Under the pieces are notes generated by a model. It worked only from the letters and a program-made list of their open reading frames with translations, did not search any database and was not told the DNA's origin. This document shows positions 46,263 to 56,222 of a DNA stretch of 64,000 nt, one piece after another; the first letter of the stretch is position 1, and every line of letters begins with the position of its first letter. A program made the translations under genes and the position numbers. This stretch comes from CAYRTD01 sp964426915 (GTDB taxonomy: Bacteria; Bacteroidota; Bacteroidia; Bacteroidales; GCA-2748055): assembly GCA_964426915.1 (NCBI GenBank), contig CAYRTD010000003.1:1-64000 (forward strand), given 5' to 3'.

Positions 46263-47919
46263 AATCCGGTATTTAGTAATTCTTTTATTTGTTTTTCAGG
46301 CTTGTGAAGAATCTGAGAATTCTCAAAACCTGAATGTTTTCCGTTATAATGAATCGAGGGGGATCGTTTCTCTTGATCCGGCATTTGCACGTGATCAGAC
46401 TATGATCTGGCCAGCAGTACAGATTTTTAATGGTCTTGTTCAGATGGATAATGATCTGAACGTTGTACCTTCGATTGCAAAAGCATGGGATATTAGCAGA
46501 GACGGGCTCGTTTATACTTTTTATTTGCGCGATGATGTTTTCTTTCATGATCATACGGTTTTTCCAAACGGGAAAGGCAGGAGGGTAAGAGCCCGGGATT
46601 TTGAATTCAGTTTTTCAAGGATACTGGATCCGGCTATCGCATCTCCGGGATTCTGGATCTTTAATAAACTTGATCGAAATGTTGATAATTCAGGTCAGGG
46701 TTTTAAAGCATTAAATGACTCAACCTTCCAGATATATTTGTCGGAAGCTTTCCCGCCTTTCCTTGGTATACTTACTATGCCTTATTGTTCTGTGCTTCCT
46801 TTTGAATTAAAGGATAATAAAGAAATTGATATTTCCTCGGAACCTATTGGCACTGGTCCTTTTAGCTTTAAATTATGGAGAAGGGATGAGAAACTGATAC
46901 TGGTAAAAAATGAACGGTATTTTGAAAGAGACAGTTCTGGTGAAAGGCTACCCTATCTTGATGCTGTTTCCATTAGTTTTATCAAGGACAGACAATCGGA
47001 ATTCATGGAATTTTTGCTTGGAAATCTTGATTTTTTGTCGGGTCTGCATGCTGCTTATAAGGATGAATTAACAACTAGAAGCGGAAAATTGAATCCTCTG
47101 TACAAAGACCGTTTTCATATGGAAACCGAAGCTTATCTGAATACGGAATATCTTGGATTTTTGCATGATGAGGATAAGCTCGGGATAAGTGATAATCCTA
47201 TTAGTAATTTGTACATTCGAAAAGCCATAAATTTCGGTTTTGACCGCTCGAAAATGCTCAGGTATCTGCGAAATAATATGGGTACACCTGCAATTTTCGG
47301 CTTTCTCCCATCCGGTTTGCCTTTCCATGAACAGACAAAAATAAGAGGATATGATTATTTTCCTGATTCTGTCCGGTATTATCTTGAAAAAGCCGGATAT
47401 CCGGGGGGGAACGGCCTTTCTGAAATAAACCTCACTACTACTTCCGACTATCTTGATCTGTGTGAATTTATTCAATACGAACTTTCTCGTTTTGGAATCC
47501 CTATCCAACTGGAAGTTGCAACAGGAGGAGCTTACAGGAATAAACTTGCGAACGGTCATCTTCCTTTTTTCCGGGGCTCCTGGATAGCAGATTATCCTGA
47601 TCCAGAGAATTATCTTTCTTTATTTTATTCAGAGAACAGGAGTCCTGCGGGCCCGAATTATACACGCTTTGAAGATGCCCGTTATGACAGCCTTTATGTC
47701 CTTTCTCTAAAAACCCTGGATGAAAACAGAAGGAAGGAAATTCATAATCGTATGGATCAATATCTTATGGACAGAGCAGTTATTGTACCGCTGTTTTACG
47801 ATAAAGTGGTCCGATTTTACCCTGTATCGATAAAGAATTTCGAGGCGAATCCATTGAATTTGCTGGTACTGAAATCAGTAAGGAAGGAAATAAATAAAGA
47901 AGAAAAATCTGTCGATTAG
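46255..47919 (+). CDS. ABC-type peptide/nickel substrate-binding lipoprotein (family 5)
   Basis: 554 residues. Lipobox LFVFQAC. SBP family 5 (OppA/DppA-like) blocks: SLDPAFARDQTMIWPAVQIFNGLV, PSIAKAWDISRDGLVYTFYLRDDVFFHD, RARDFEFSFSRILDP, PIGTGPFSFKLWRRDEKLILVKNERYF, YIRKAINFGFDRSKML and the conserved WIADYPDPENYLSLFYS near the C-terminus. It most likely binds peptides. No permease or ATPase genes lie beside it. The start overlaps the hybrid kinase gene, so the kinase could use it as a sensor partner; that is inference. Confidence 0.9.
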   Translation: MNKIRYLVILLFVFQACEESENSQNLNVFRYNESRGIVSLDPAFARDQTMIWPAVQIFNGLVQMDNDLNVVPSIAKAWDISRDGLVYTFYLRDDVFFHDHTVFPNGKGRRVRARDFEFSFSRILDPAIASPGFWIFNKLDRNVDNSGQGFKALNDSTFQIYLSEAFPPFLGILTMPYCSVLPFELKDNKEIDISSEPIGTGPFSFKLWRRDEKLILVKNERYFERDSSGERLPYLDAVSISFIKDRQSEFMEFLLGNLDFLSGLHAAYKDELTTRSGKLNPLYKDRFHMETEAYLNTEYLGFLHDEDKLGISDNPISNLYIRKAINFGFDRSKMLRYLRNNMGTPAIFGFLPSGLPFHEQTKIRGYDYFPDSVRYYLEKAGYPGGNGLSEINLTTTSDYLDLCEFIQYELSRFGIPIQLEVATGGAYRNKLANGHLPFFRGSWIADYPDPENYLSLFYSENRSPAGPNYTRFEDARYDSLYVLSLKTLDENRRKEIHNRMDQYLMDRAVIVPLFYDKVVRFYPVSIKNFEANPLNLLVLKSVRKEINKEEKSVD

Positions 47920-48075
47920 CTTTTAGCCGGTTATTTATCCCCGCAGATATGATTTTTAATACTCAGATGTTGAGCCCTATAATTTTATTTTTTGAAAAAA
48001 TGTGTTATTCTGGTGTTACTTACTTACTCCTAATGGTATTAATATTTAAACCAATACTTAACCATCCAAACGAAT

Positions 48076-48879
48076 ATGTACCAAAATCATTGGGAGAGAT
48101 ACCACAAAGCAGTATGTTCAATAAATTTTTACGGGAAGACGAATTCTAAAATCCTGGGACTTACAGGTTTTCGGGTAGGGAGATTAATAATTACCGATGA
48201 CCTTATCTATTCCCAGCCGGATCTTTTGCAAGTTAAGATTCGTTTCTATGAACATGACGGGGTCAGGATTTTCAAGGAAATTACATTCAGCCATGATGAA
48301 TTTAAATCCATTCTGCCACATAAATCCAGTTTCGATAACCTCGGGCTTGCTTTTTTCAATCTTGATGAGAAAATCCTGGAGGGAACTACCGAATTTGCCC
48401 TTTGTCCTAATTGCAATTCCCCGATCGGCAAGGATGCTCTGACCATTAGCTATCAATCAGATTATGATAACATTGCACTGAGATCTGCCCTGATAAGTTC
48501 CAATTATGTTAATGATCGCGGATTAACCTTTCTGCAATTTGATGGAACCGTAAGACCTGCCACAAGTGGCAGTCCTCTTATCGATCATGAAAGCGGGAAG
48601 GTGATAGGCATCGTTTCCAATAAAGAGATGAAGATAGTAAGAACATATCATGAATTACTCAGGACTGTTGATGCAAACCTTGAAATACTAAAAAAGGTAA
48701 AAGATAAATTTTTTATTGAAGAAGTTGATCCGGTGCAGGTTTTAATTGTAAATCAGAATCAAATCAAGCATTTATCCAAAGAGATTTTTTTAAATTTTGC
48801 AATGAAAAATGGATATGCTCTTGATGTAAACCATTTACGTGAGCAACTGGAAAATACTTTTGAAGCTGATTTTGACTGA
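48076..48879 (+). CDS. Trypsin-fold (S1-like) protein with an altered catalytic triad
   Basis: 267 residues. Trypsin/DegP-like pattern: TGFRVGRLIITDD (30-42) resembles the GTGFxxxxxIvTNxHV stretch, and RPATSGSPLID (160-170) has the nucleophile Ser166, followed by GKVIGIVS. The catalytic His expected near residue 43 is Leu (ITDDLIYS), so hydrolysis is doubtful; Asp87 in FDNLGLAFF could be the third position. A CPNC pair (110-113) is unusual. The C-terminus (about 215-267) is helical with no recognised domain. No signal peptide, so cytoplasmic. A 66-residue frame upstream (47949-48149) does not add a convincing start. Confidence 0.6.
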   Translation: MYQNHWERYHKAVCSINFYGKTNSKILGLTGFRVGRLIITDDLIYSQPDLLQVKIRFYEHDGVRIFKEITFSHDEFKSILPHKSSFDNLGLAFFNLDEKILEGTTEFALCPNCNSPIGKDALTISYQSDYDNIALRSALISSNYVNDRGLTFLQFDGTVRPATSGSPLIDHESGKVIGIVSNKEMKIVRTYHELLRTVDANLEILKKVKDKFFIEEVDPVQVLIVNQNQIKHLSKEIFLNFAMKNGYALDVNHLREQLENTFEADFD

Positions 48880-48890
48880 TATCCGTTAGC

Positions 48891-49100
48891 TCAGGATTTT
48901 TGTGGTTCGTCGGTGCGCAGTATTTTATCGACTTCTTGTTCTGTTTTATGTAATTTTTCTTTACATATCCGGATGAGCTCTGTAACCCTTTTCACTTTTT
49001 CACTAAGCAGATCAATTTCCAAATCACCTGATTCTATTTGAGCTGTTATTTCTTCTACTTCTTTTAAAGCTTCACTGTAAGAAATGTTCTTTTTTGCCAT
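48891..49100 (-). CDS. xseB: Exodeoxyribonuclease VII small subunit
   Basis: 69 residues, typical of XseB: SYSEALKEVEEITAQIESGDLEIDLLSEKVKRVTELIRICKEKL. This two-helix subunit binds several copies along the XseA large subunit. It directly follows xseA on the same strand, separated by 1 bp. Confidence 0.93.
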   Translation of the reverse strand: MAKKNISYSEALKEVEEITAQIESGDLEIDLLSEKVKRVTELIRICKEKLHKTEQEVDKILRTDEPQKS

Positions 49101-49101
49101 T

Positions 49102-50496
49102 TTATTTTACTTTACTTTTTAATTTTCCTTTATGCAGGACAGTAATAAGCTCATCATTTTTTCTGACGTTTTGAGCATCTTTGAGGACTTTCCCATTATG
49201 TCTGGTTATGGAATAACCTCTGGATAGTATGTATTCAGGGCTGGAGAGATTTATTAGCTTGTCCATTGAGATTAGCTTTTCTTTCTCTTCTTTTATGAGT
49301 TGAAAAGCTATTCTGTCCACCTTTTCCTTTGATAATCCAAGTTTCTGTTCTTTTTTTACAATGAGGGCAGAAACCTTAAATGCAAGGGTTTTATGTTTAT
49401 CATTTAACAGATTATTTGAACCGGCGAGCATAGAACCCAGGGCTGCTTTTATCTCGTAAGCACTCTTGTTTAGAGTTGTGCCTGCCTGGTAAAGGACCTG
49501 TCGTGTATATAGAACAAGGTTTTGTGAAATAAGTGAAACGGAATCCTTTTCAGACTGTATTTTTTCTCTGACCAGATCAAAAATATATTCTTCCATTTGG
49601 TGAATCCCGGTAAGGAATTCTGCCATGCGATCTATAAGAAATTCTGCTGCTGCAGTTGGGGTTTTTAGTTTCCTATGGGCAACAAGATCTGCAACAGTTT
49701 CGTCTCTCTCATGACCAATTCCCGTTATTACTGGTAAGGGGAACTGGGTAATATGAAAAGCAAGGTCATAATTATTGAAGCAGTCAAGTTCAATCGTTGC
49801 ACCTCCTCCACGAATAATTACAACAAGGTCAAAATTATTTTCCGATTCATAGATTTTTTCCAGGGCTTTTATAATCGATTCCTCTGCTTTTTCTCCCTGC
49901 ATTACAGCCTGGAAAAGGTTTATTTCAAAATGGAAATTCTCAATATTGTTCGAGAGAGTATTCAGAAAATCACCAAAACCGGCTGCGGTAGAAGAGGAAA
50001 TCACTGCAATTCTTTGTGGGACCAGTGGGAATTCAATTTGTTTATTCATATCTATCACCCCTTCCCGGGTAAGCCGCTCGATAATCTCTGCTTTTTTCCT
50101 TGCCAGATCACCAAGAGTATAACTTGGATCTATGTCTTTAATATTAAGGCTTATGCTGTATTGAGGGTGGTATTCAAGGCTTACATTCACCAATACCTTT
50201 ATTCCTGCTGAAAATTGATAACCGGTAGTGCCTTCAAAGTAGGGACGGAGCATCCGGTAGGTATACGACCATATAGTAGCGCGCATCCGGGCAAGGATCT
50301 TGTTTGTAGCAGGATTCTTTTCAATGAGTTCAAGATACGCATGACCACTGCTATTAAGATGTAATTCACTTATTTCAGCAATCACCCAGAATTGATCAGG
50401 GAATGCAGTAGCGAGTGTTCCCTTGATCCGGGCGGTCAATTTACTCAGTGTAAAAGCTGAATTTCCCTCTTTATTGTCTGATAAGTTTTGTAACAA
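49102..50496 (-). CDS. xseA: Exodeoxyribonuclease VII large subunit
   Basis: 464 residues. N-terminal OB domain (FWVIAEISELHLNSSGHAYLELIEK), catalytic ExoVII domain (PQRIAVISSSTAAGFGDFLNTL, VVIIRGGGATIELDCFNNYDLA, PVITGIGHERDETVADLVAH, KTPTAAAEFLI) and a C-terminal coiled coil and beta tail (LSRGYSITRHNGKVLKDAQ). It degrades single-stranded DNA from both ends in repair. It overlaps the end of the subtilase gene by 26 bp and is followed by xseB. Confidence 0.95.
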   Translation of the reverse strand: MLQNLSDNKEGNSAFTLSKLTARIKGTLATAFPDQFWVIAEISELHLNSSGHAYLELIEKNPATNKILARMRATIWSYTYRMLRPYFEGTTGYQFSAGIKVLVNVSLEYHPQYSISLNIKDIDPSYTLGDLARKKAEIIERLTREGVIDMNKQIEFPLVPQRIAVISSSTAAGFGDFLNTLSNNIENFHFEINLFQAVMQGEKAEESIIKALEKIYESENNFDLVVIIRGGGATIELDCFNNYDLAFHITQFPLPVITGIGHERDETVADLVAHRKLKTPTAAAEFLIDRMAEFLTGIHQMEEYIFDLVREKIQSEKDSVSLISQNLVLYTRQVLYQAGTTLNKSAYEIKAALGSMLAGSNNLLNDKHKTLAFKVSALIVKKEQKLGLSKEKVDRIAFQLIKEEKEKLISMDKLINLSSPEYILSRGYSITRHNGKVLKDAQNVRKNDELITVLHKGKLKSKVK

Positions 50497-52114
50497 TTTC
50501 TCCTTCTGTTGAATGAGCTTTAAGGTAATAAATCCCCGGTCCGTTGTTTTTTAAACTGTTAATTGAGATCACATCACCGGGGTTCCAGTTTCTTTTGTAT
50601 GAATGTACTAATTTTCCGTCTGAAGAAAAAATATCAATCTGTTTAATCTCGATTTCCATGCTGGTAGGATGAAGTTCAAAGCTCCCGGACGAAGGGTTTG
50701 GATAAGCAATTAGTCCATATGCCGGTGAATCGGTACTGTCTTTTTTCAAATGCCACAGTGCATGCAGGAAATCAGGGATTCCGTAACCCATTATACTATC
50801 AGGATTGCTATACTGACTACTGCTTTTCCGTACGGCTTCAATTATTTCTTTGTTGGTTTTTTCAGGAACGGCCTGCCATAAACATGCTATTAACCCAGCT
50901 ATCTGAGGGGCGGCGAATGATGTCCCATAACCCTCCGAGGGCTCTCCAAGAGGGTTGATAATCTTCGTTCTGAACCCCACCGCCATAACATCGGGTTTAA
51001 TTCTGCCGTCGGCAGTATTTCCCCTGGAACTGAAACTGGTGATATTTGAGGCGGTATCAACTGAGCCTACTGCAAGTACATTGGGACCATCAGAAGGAGG
51101 TGTTATTTTTCCCCAGGGATCATTGCCTTCGTTTCCTGCGCTGGCGACCACTACCATTCCTTTGGAAAAAGCTTTTTCAGCTGCCCGTGTTACCAGGGCT
51201 CTGTTACCGGTAAGATCAGCATAGCTGTAATTCATTTTTTCTGAGGTAGGGAAATCATAATACCCCAGGGAAGAGGTAATTACGTCTGCACCTGAACTAT
51301 CGGCATATTCTGCAGCGAGAATCCAGTTTGCCTCCTCTATTTTGTTTTCTCTTGCTGCTTCTTCAGAACGTAAAAGAAGATATGAAGCACCGGGAGCGGA
51401 ACCCACAAAAGTATCGGGGATAAAAGCTGCCATGGTGCTGGTAACAGCGAGCCCGTGGGTGCTTTGCTCAAAGAAAACGGATGAAGGGTCAACAAAATCT
51501 TTATAGGCTAATATTCTGTTTTCTTCCCAGAGATCACGGAAAGCATTAATTTCATCCATTTTATAAAATCCGGCATCCAGAACGGCAATCAGCATACCTT
51601 CACCCCTGTATCCGAAACTGTGCAGAAAATTTCCGGACAATAACCTCATCTGGGAAGATGCAACTCCGTAAAAGCTTGATTTTGATCCTTCATATACCGA
51701 TTCCTTTTCTCTGGTTATTCCTTCCTGTATGGAAGGGGTAAAATTACTATATTCGGTATTAAAATCTTCGACAAAATCAAATGTGGATATTTTCCCAAGG
51801 ACAAGGCTGTCCTTTGTTTTAATTAATACGGAATTAAACCATCTGCTGGTACCATGTATACCTACCCCTGTTCCACGTATACTGTCGAGATATGCAGCCG
51901 AAACCGGCAAATCCTCATGGGTAACCGGAATGCCATACCTTATCCGCTTAGCAATGGTACGGGGAGAAAGGAAATCCTGGGGGGAATCAATAGTGTACTG
52001 AGTGCCGTCTTTATCCTTTAGCTGCACCCAGTAGAATTCAGGAGCCAACCTTTGAGCAATGGAAGGAGAAAAAAAAGCAGATAGAATTAATATGGAAATA
52101 AGGAGCTTTTTCAT
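50471..52114 (-). CDS. Subtilisin-like (S8) serine peptidase with T9SS sorting domain
   Basis: 547 residues. Signal peptide (about 1-20, ending SIAQ); propeptide-like region to about 140. The S8 domain has the triad Asp180 (LIAVLDAGF), His220 (STHGLAVT) and Ser399 (GYGTSFAAPQIAG), with oxyanion Asn in ASAGNEG. The C-terminal T9SS type A domain runs from LIAYPNPSSGSFELHP to GIYYLKAHSTEGEIVTKLIRQ. It is therefore a secreted or surface protease exported via PorU/PorV-type machinery. Its end overlaps the xseA start, a surprising pairing that probably reflects compact packing rather than function. Confidence 0.93.
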   Translation of the reverse strand: MKKLLISILILSAFFSPSIAQRLAPEFYWVQLKDKDGTQYTIDSPQDFLSPRTIAKRIRYGIPVTHEDLPVSAAYLDSIRGTGVGIHGTSRWFNSVLIKTKDSLVLGKISTFDFVEDFNTEYSNFTPSIQEGITREKESVYEGSKSSFYGVASSQMRLLSGNFLHSFGYRGEGMLIAVLDAGFYKMDEINAFRDLWEENRILAYKDFVDPSSVFFEQSTHGLAVTSTMAAFIPDTFVGSAPGASYLLLRSEEAARENKIEEANWILAAEYADSSGADVITSSLGYYDFPTSEKMNYSYADLTGNRALVTRAAEKAFSKGMVVVASAGNEGNDPWGKITPPSDGPNVLAVGSVDTASNITSFSSRGNTADGRIKPDVMAVGFRTKIINPLGEPSEGYGTSFAAPQIAGLIACLWQAVPEKTNKEIIEAVRKSSSQYSNPDSIMGYGIPDFLHALWHLKKDSTDSPAYGLIAYPNPSSGSFELHPTSMEIEIKQIDIFSSDGKLVHSYKRNWNPGDVISINSLKNNGPGIYYLKAHSTEGEIVTKLIRQ

Positions 52115-52151
52115 TTATGATTTAAAAACTTACTAACCAAATATAAAGCAA

Positions 52152-52940
52152 TTAACGTAATTCATTAGTATTTGGTTCAGGGAAATCGCCGACCACTTCA
52201 TCAAGCTGACGTGAAAACTCTTTTTGTTTTTCCTTCATCTCAGGACTCGCTTGCATTTTCCCTTTTATATATTCAACAGTGAGGTCCGGGTTACCCTCTT
52301 CTGTATAATATTTCCAGGTCCCGTGCATAACGCCCCCTGAATATGATCCTTCAATAAAAGGTCTGCCTTGCGGATTATAGGATTTAAAACTTCCTTCTCT
52401 TTCACCTTCCTTATGGGAGGACTTTAGCCTTAATTGCCCGTTTTCGTAATATTGTTCCCATTTACCGTTTTTCTTTCCATTCTTCCATTCAGTTCTTTCC
52501 GCAATTTCACCGTTGTCGTAATACTTTTCTGTCAGTCCTTGTTTTTTCCCCATTTCCCATTCTTCTGTAATGGCAAGTCTGCCATTGTAAAAAGAATAGT
52601 AATTCCATATGCTGTCTTTTTGCTGTTCGATATATTTCCCTTCGGCAGCTTTTTTCCCGGTTTTGTAGTATAATGTTGCATAAGATGTAATTCCGTCCTC
52701 CAGAAAATTGATCTCAGCTGACAGATTTCCTTCCGGAAAATATCTTTTCATTAGTCCTACGGGCTTATTTTCCTCAAAACGGCCTTCGTACATTAGCTTT
52801 CCATTATCATAATATTTTTTCCATGCTCCGGTTCGTCTGCCTTCTTCATCAAGCTGATTGATGTCGTTCTGCTGGGCAAAGAGACTCAGACTGAAGGATA
52901 GAAATCCAATAATAAATAAGTAATTTTTTATTTTCACCAT
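52152..52940 (-). CDS. Exported MORN-variant (YwqK-like) repeat protein
   Basis: 262 residues with a signal peptide (about 1-22, ending SLFAQ). Many MORN_2-type repeats of ~22 residues: GAWKKYYDNGKLMYEGRFEEN, GLTEKYYDNGEIAERTEWKNG, GKWEQYYENGQLRLKSSHKEG, GSFKSYNPQGRPFIEGSY, GTWKYYTEEGNPDLTVEY. Databases often label such proteins YwqK family antitoxins, but exported Bacteroidota members show no toxin partner, and none is seen here. Function unknown; possibly envelope or protein binding. A 270-bp gap to dnaK follows. Confidence 0.8.
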   Translation of the reverse strand: MVKIKNYLFIIGFLSFSLSLFAQQNDINQLDEEGRRTGAWKKYYDNGKLMYEGRFEENKPVGLMKRYFPEGNLSAEINFLEDGITSYATLYYKTGKKAAEGKYIEQQKDSIWNYYSFYNGRLAITEEWEMGKKQGLTEKYYDNGEIAERTEWKNGKKNGKWEQYYENGQLRLKSSHKEGEREGSFKSYNPQGRPFIEGSYSGGVMHGTWKYYTEEGNPDLTVEYIKGKMQASPEMKEKQKEFSRQLDEVVGDFPEPNTNELR

Positions 52941-53097
52941 ATTTGTTAGAATTTACAACAGCTTTCGATATTATAACTTATAAAAAAAGGATTTATTTTA
53001 TGTTCTGCACATGCATTAATCCGGGAGGAAAAACCTAATCATTAACAAAACAAGCTAAATATATTCTTCAGTACGGATACATATTGCTAAAGTAATA

Positions 53098-53142
53098 GAA
53101 AAAGCCGTCTCCGGTGATCTCGGGACAGCTTTTTCTATCGTA
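53098..53142 (-). terminator. Probable terminator downstream of dnaK
   Basis: AGAAAAAGCCGTC and ACAGCTTTTTCT form an imperfect stem about 70 bp past the dnaK stop in the minus direction, with T-rich flanks on either side. The rest of 52941-53210 shows no gene. Confidence 0.7.
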
Positions 53143-53210
53143 TTGGATTGGATTGACAAATATATTCTTTCAAATTAAGGTGATTATCAGTTGCCCGAAC
53201 TGATGAATTA

Positions 53211-55130
53211 TTACTTCACCTCTTCAAAGTCTACATCCGTCACCTCTTCGTCGTCTTTTTTGTCATTGCTTCCGCCCTGACTGCCTTCACCTTCCTGACC
53301 TTGTGCTCCGGCACCAGCCTGAGCCTCCTGTCCGGCTTTGTACATATCTTCACTTGCAGACTGCCATACCTGGTTCAGTTCGGCTGTGGCGGTTTCTATT
53401 GCTGAAAGGTCTTCACTTTTATGAGCTTCCCTTAGCTTTTCAAGGGCTTTTTCGATTGGCTCTTTCTTTTCAGCCGGAATTTTATCACCAAATTCCTTTA
53501 GCTGTTTTTCTGTCTGGAAGATCAGCCCGTCAGCAGCATTCATCTTATCGATTTTCTCTTTTGCCGCCTTATCTGATTCAGCATTTTCTTCAGCTTCATT
53601 CTTCATTCTTTCAATTTCCTCCTCACTTAGTCCTGAAGATGCCTCAATACGGATACTTTGTTCTTTTCCTGTACCCTTATCTTTGGCAGATACATTCAGA
53701 ATTCCATTAGCATCAATATCGAATGATACCTCAACCTGTGGTACTCCGCGCGGGGCTGGCGGGATCCCATCAAGGTGGAAGCGTCCTATCGTTTTGTTAC
53801 CGCTGGCCATTGGTCTTTCACCCTGTAATACATGAATCTCTACAGATGGCTGGTTATCAGCTGCTGTTGTAAAGGTTTCGGATTTTTTCGTGGGGATCGT
53901 TGTATTGGATTCGATAAGCTTTGTAAAGACACCGCCCATTGTTTCAATACCCAGTGAAAGTGGAGTTACATCAAGAAGAAGAACGTCTTTTACTTCACCG
54001 GTAAGAACACCACCCTGGATAGCTGCACCAACTGCTACAACTTCATCAGGATTAACCCCTTTGGAAGGAGCTTTTCCGAAAAATTTCTGAACAACTTCCT
54101 GAATCGCCGGTATACGTGTGGAACCCCCAACCAGGATTACCTCATCTATATCAGAGGCTGTACTGTTTGCATCCTTAAGTGCTTTTTTACACGGTTCAAT
54201 AGTTGCCTGAATGAGTTTGTCGGCAAGGCTTTCAAATTTTGCTCTTGTCAGTGTTTTAACCAGGTGCTTTGGTACACCATCAACAGGCATGATATATGGA
54301 AGATTTATTTCAGTGGATGAAGAACTTGAAAGTTCAATTTTCGCCTTTTCTGCCGCTTCCTTAAGTCTTTGCAACGACATGGGATCTTTACTCAGGTCGG
54401 CGCCCTGTTCACTCTTAAATTCCTCAACAAGCCAGTCGATAATAACCTGGTCGAAATCGTCACCACCAAGATGGGTGTCACCATTTGTCGATTTTACTTC
54501 AAATACACCATCGCCAAGTTCAAGGATGGAGATGTCGAATGTACCACCACCAAGGTCATAAACTGCAATTTTCATATCCTTGCTTCTTTTATCAAGTCCG
54601 TAGGCAAGAGATGCAGCAGTTGGTTCATTGATGATCCTCCGTACTTTTAATCCGGCAATTTCACCGGCCTCTTTTGTGGCCTGACGCTGTGAATCGCTGA
54701 AATATGCAGGAACTGTTATTACGGCATCTGTGACTTGCTGTCCAAGGTAATCCTCAGCGGTTTTCTTCATTTTCTGAAGTATCATTGCCGATAATTCCTG
54801 TGGCGAATATTTTCTATCGTCAATCTGAACACGGGGAGTATTATTATCACCCTTTACAACTTTATAAGGTACGCGGGATATTTCTTTACTTACCTTGTCG
54901 TAGGTTTCTCCCATAAATCTTTTTATTGAAGAAACTGTTTTTGTTGGATTGGTAATTGCCTGACGTTTTGCAGGGTCTCCGATTTTCCTTTCACCATTTT
55001 CTACAAATGCAACCACAGAAGGGGTCGTTCTTTTTCCTTCACTGTTCGGAATAACAACCGGTTCATTACCTTCCATTACGGAAACACATGAATTCGTAGT
55101 ACCTAAGTCTATTCCTATAATTTTACTCAT
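53211..55130 (-). CDS. dnaK: Molecular chaperone DnaK (Hsp70)
   Basis: 639 residues, standard length. Nucleotide-binding domain: [80 protein letters not shown]. Linker [20 protein letters not shown], substrate-binding domain and helical lid; C-terminal [13 protein letters not shown] tail and the acidic DVDFEEVK end. dnaJ and grpE are not adjacent. The upstream region carries a 14-bp perfect palindrome. Confidence 0.98.
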   Translation of the reverse strand: MSKIIGIDLGTTNSCVSVMEGNEPVVIPNSEGKRTTPSVVAFVENGERKIGDPAKRQAITNPTKTVSSIKRFMGETYDKVSKEISRVPYKVVKGDNNTPRVQIDDRKYSPQELSAMILQKMKKTAEDYLGQQVTDAVITVPAYFSDSQRQATKEAGEIAGLKVRRIINEPTAASLAYGLDKRSKDMKIAVYDLGGGTFDISILELGDGVFEVKSTNGDTHLGGDDFDQVIIDWLVEEFKSEQGADLSKDPMSLQRLKEAAEKAKIELSSSSSTEINLPYIMPVDGVPKHLVKTLTRAKFESLADKLIQATIEPCKKALKDANSTASDIDEVILVGGSTRIPAIQEVVQKFFGKAPSKGVNPDEVVAVGAAIQGGVLTGEVKDVLLLDVTPLSLGIETMGGVFTKLIESNTTIPTKKSETFTTAADNQPSVEIHVLQGERPMASGNKTIGRFHLDGIPPAPRGVPQVEVSFDIDANGILNVSAKDKGTGKEQSIRIEASSGLSEEEIERMKNEAEENAESDKAAKEKIDKMNAADGLIFQTEKQLKEFGDKIPAEKKEPIEKALEKLREAHKSEDLSAIETATAELNQVWQSASEDMYKAGQEAQAGAGAQGQEGEGSQGGSNDKKDDEEVTDVDFEEVK

Positions 55131-55194
55131 AATTTATAATTGTTTTTAAGTTTATTCATTGTTTGCATTTTATTCGACAATGATTATGCCATCG

Positions 55195-55208
55195 CTATCA
55201 TATGATAG
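55195..55208. promoter_or_regulatory. Perfect 14-bp palindrome upstream of dnaK
   Basis: CTATCATATGATAG lies about 65 bp before the dnaK start in the dnaK-panB divergent region. It is not a CIRCE element (TTAGCACTC-N9-GAGTGCTAA). It may be a regulator site. Confidence 0.35.
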
Positions 55209-55256
55209 AATTATGACATAATTTACACCCGGATCCGGTGAATCTTTCTATAGATG

Positions 55257-55280
55257 GTGACAGATTGACATATTGTCACC
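55257..55280. promoter_or_regulatory. Inverted repeat in the dnaK-panB intergenic region
   Basis: GGTGACA (55257-55263) and TGTCACC (55274-55280) are perfect arms around a 10-bp spacer. It could be an operator or an RNA hairpin. It is about 60 bp upstream of the panB -7 box. Confidence 0.3.
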
Positions 55281-55338
55281 TTTCATGAGAATTTATCCAA
55301 AATCAGTAAATTTCATCCGACCTCTGTACTTTTATTTG

Positions 55339-55346
55339 TACTTTTG
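55339..55346 (+). promoter_or_regulatory. Candidate -7 box for panB
   Basis: TACTTTTG fits TAnnTTTG and lies 24 bp before the preferred panB ATG. No matching TTTG -33 element was seen. Confidence 0.4.
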
Positions 55347-55370
55347 TTAATTCATCAACAATATTTACTC

Positions 55371-56186
55371 ATGTCACTGCATAAAAGTGTAAAAAGAGTT
55401 ACAACTCATGTTCTGACTGCCATGAAGCAAAAGGGTGAAAAGATTGCCATGCTTACAGGCTACGACTATTCCATGGCAAGGATTCTGGATCAGGCGGGGA
55501 TTGATGTGATACTTGTCGGAGACTCCGCTTCCAATGTCATGGCAGGTCATGAAACAACCGTTCCTATTACACTCAATGAGATGATCTATCACGGATCTTC
55601 TGTGGTAAGGGCAGTATCGAGGGCTCTGGTGGTGGTTGATCTTCCTTTTGGTACTTATCAGGGTAATTCACGTGAAGCACTTTCTTCGGCTATACGAATT
55701 ATGAAGGAAACTGGAGCACATGCTGTGAAAATGGAAGGAGGGAAAGAAATAAGCGAATCTGCTGAACGAATTGTGAATGCGGGGATCCCGGTGATGGGAC
55801 ATCTGGGGCTAACTCCCCAATCCATTCATAAATTCGGCACCTATGTGGTAAGGGCAAAAGATAAAGAAGAAGCACAAAAGCTCAGGGATGATGCACGTCT
55901 CCTGCAGGAGGCAGGGTGCTTTGCGATAGTGCTTGAGAAGATCCCCGCCAGTCTGGCGAAAGAAGTTTCCGAATCACTCAAGATCCCCACAATTGGAATA
56001 GGCGCCGGTTCCGACGTGGATGGCCAGGTACTTGTTTTACATGATATGCTCGGAATAACCCAGGAGTTCTCCCCGCGTTTCCTGCGCCGGTACCATAATT
56101 TATACCAGGAAATGCTCGGTGCTGTACAGAGCTATATCCAGGATGTCAGAAATGTTGATTTCCCTAATGAGAGAGAACAATATTAA
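55371..56186 (+). CDS. panB: 3-methyl-2-oxobutanoate hydroxymethyltransferase
   Basis: 271 residues from the ATG at 55371 ([13 protein letters not shown]); a TTG at 55344 is less likely because it overlaps the promoter box. KPHMT TIM barrel: [40 protein letters not shown] (Mg and substrate site), [38 protein letters not shown]. It makes ketopantoate from alpha-ketoisovalerate and 5,10-methylene-THF, the first step of pantothenate and CoA synthesis. Divergent from dnaK. The pseudouridine synthase gene begins 36 bp later. Confidence 0.96.
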   Translation: MSLHKSVKRVTTHVLTAMKQKGEKIAMLTGYDYSMARILDQAGIDVILVGDSASNVMAGHETTVPITLNEMIYHGSSVVRAVSRALVVVDLPFGTYQGNSREALSSAIRIMKETGAHAVKMEGGKEISESAERIVNAGIPVMGHLGLTPQSIHKFGTYVVRAKDKEEAQKLRDDARLLQEAGCFAIVLEKIPASLAKEVSESLKIPTIGIGAGSDVDGQVLVLHDMLGITQEFSPRFLRRYHNLYQEMLGAVQSYIQDVRNVDFPNEREQY

Positions 56187-56222
56187 CGAACACGACCGGC
56201 AACGCCCAACCCAATCTCCTCC

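Noticed and set aside
47949..48149. 66-residue frame upstream of the trypsin-fold gene
   Set aside because: Different frame, one hydrophobic stretch only, overlaps the better start at 48076. A frameshifted N-terminus was considered but the two frames do not join into a recognisable S1 N-terminus.
52152..52940. YwqK-type antitoxin of a toxin-antitoxin pair
   Set aside because: The protein is exported and no toxin gene is adjacent; only the MORN-variant repeat supports the label.
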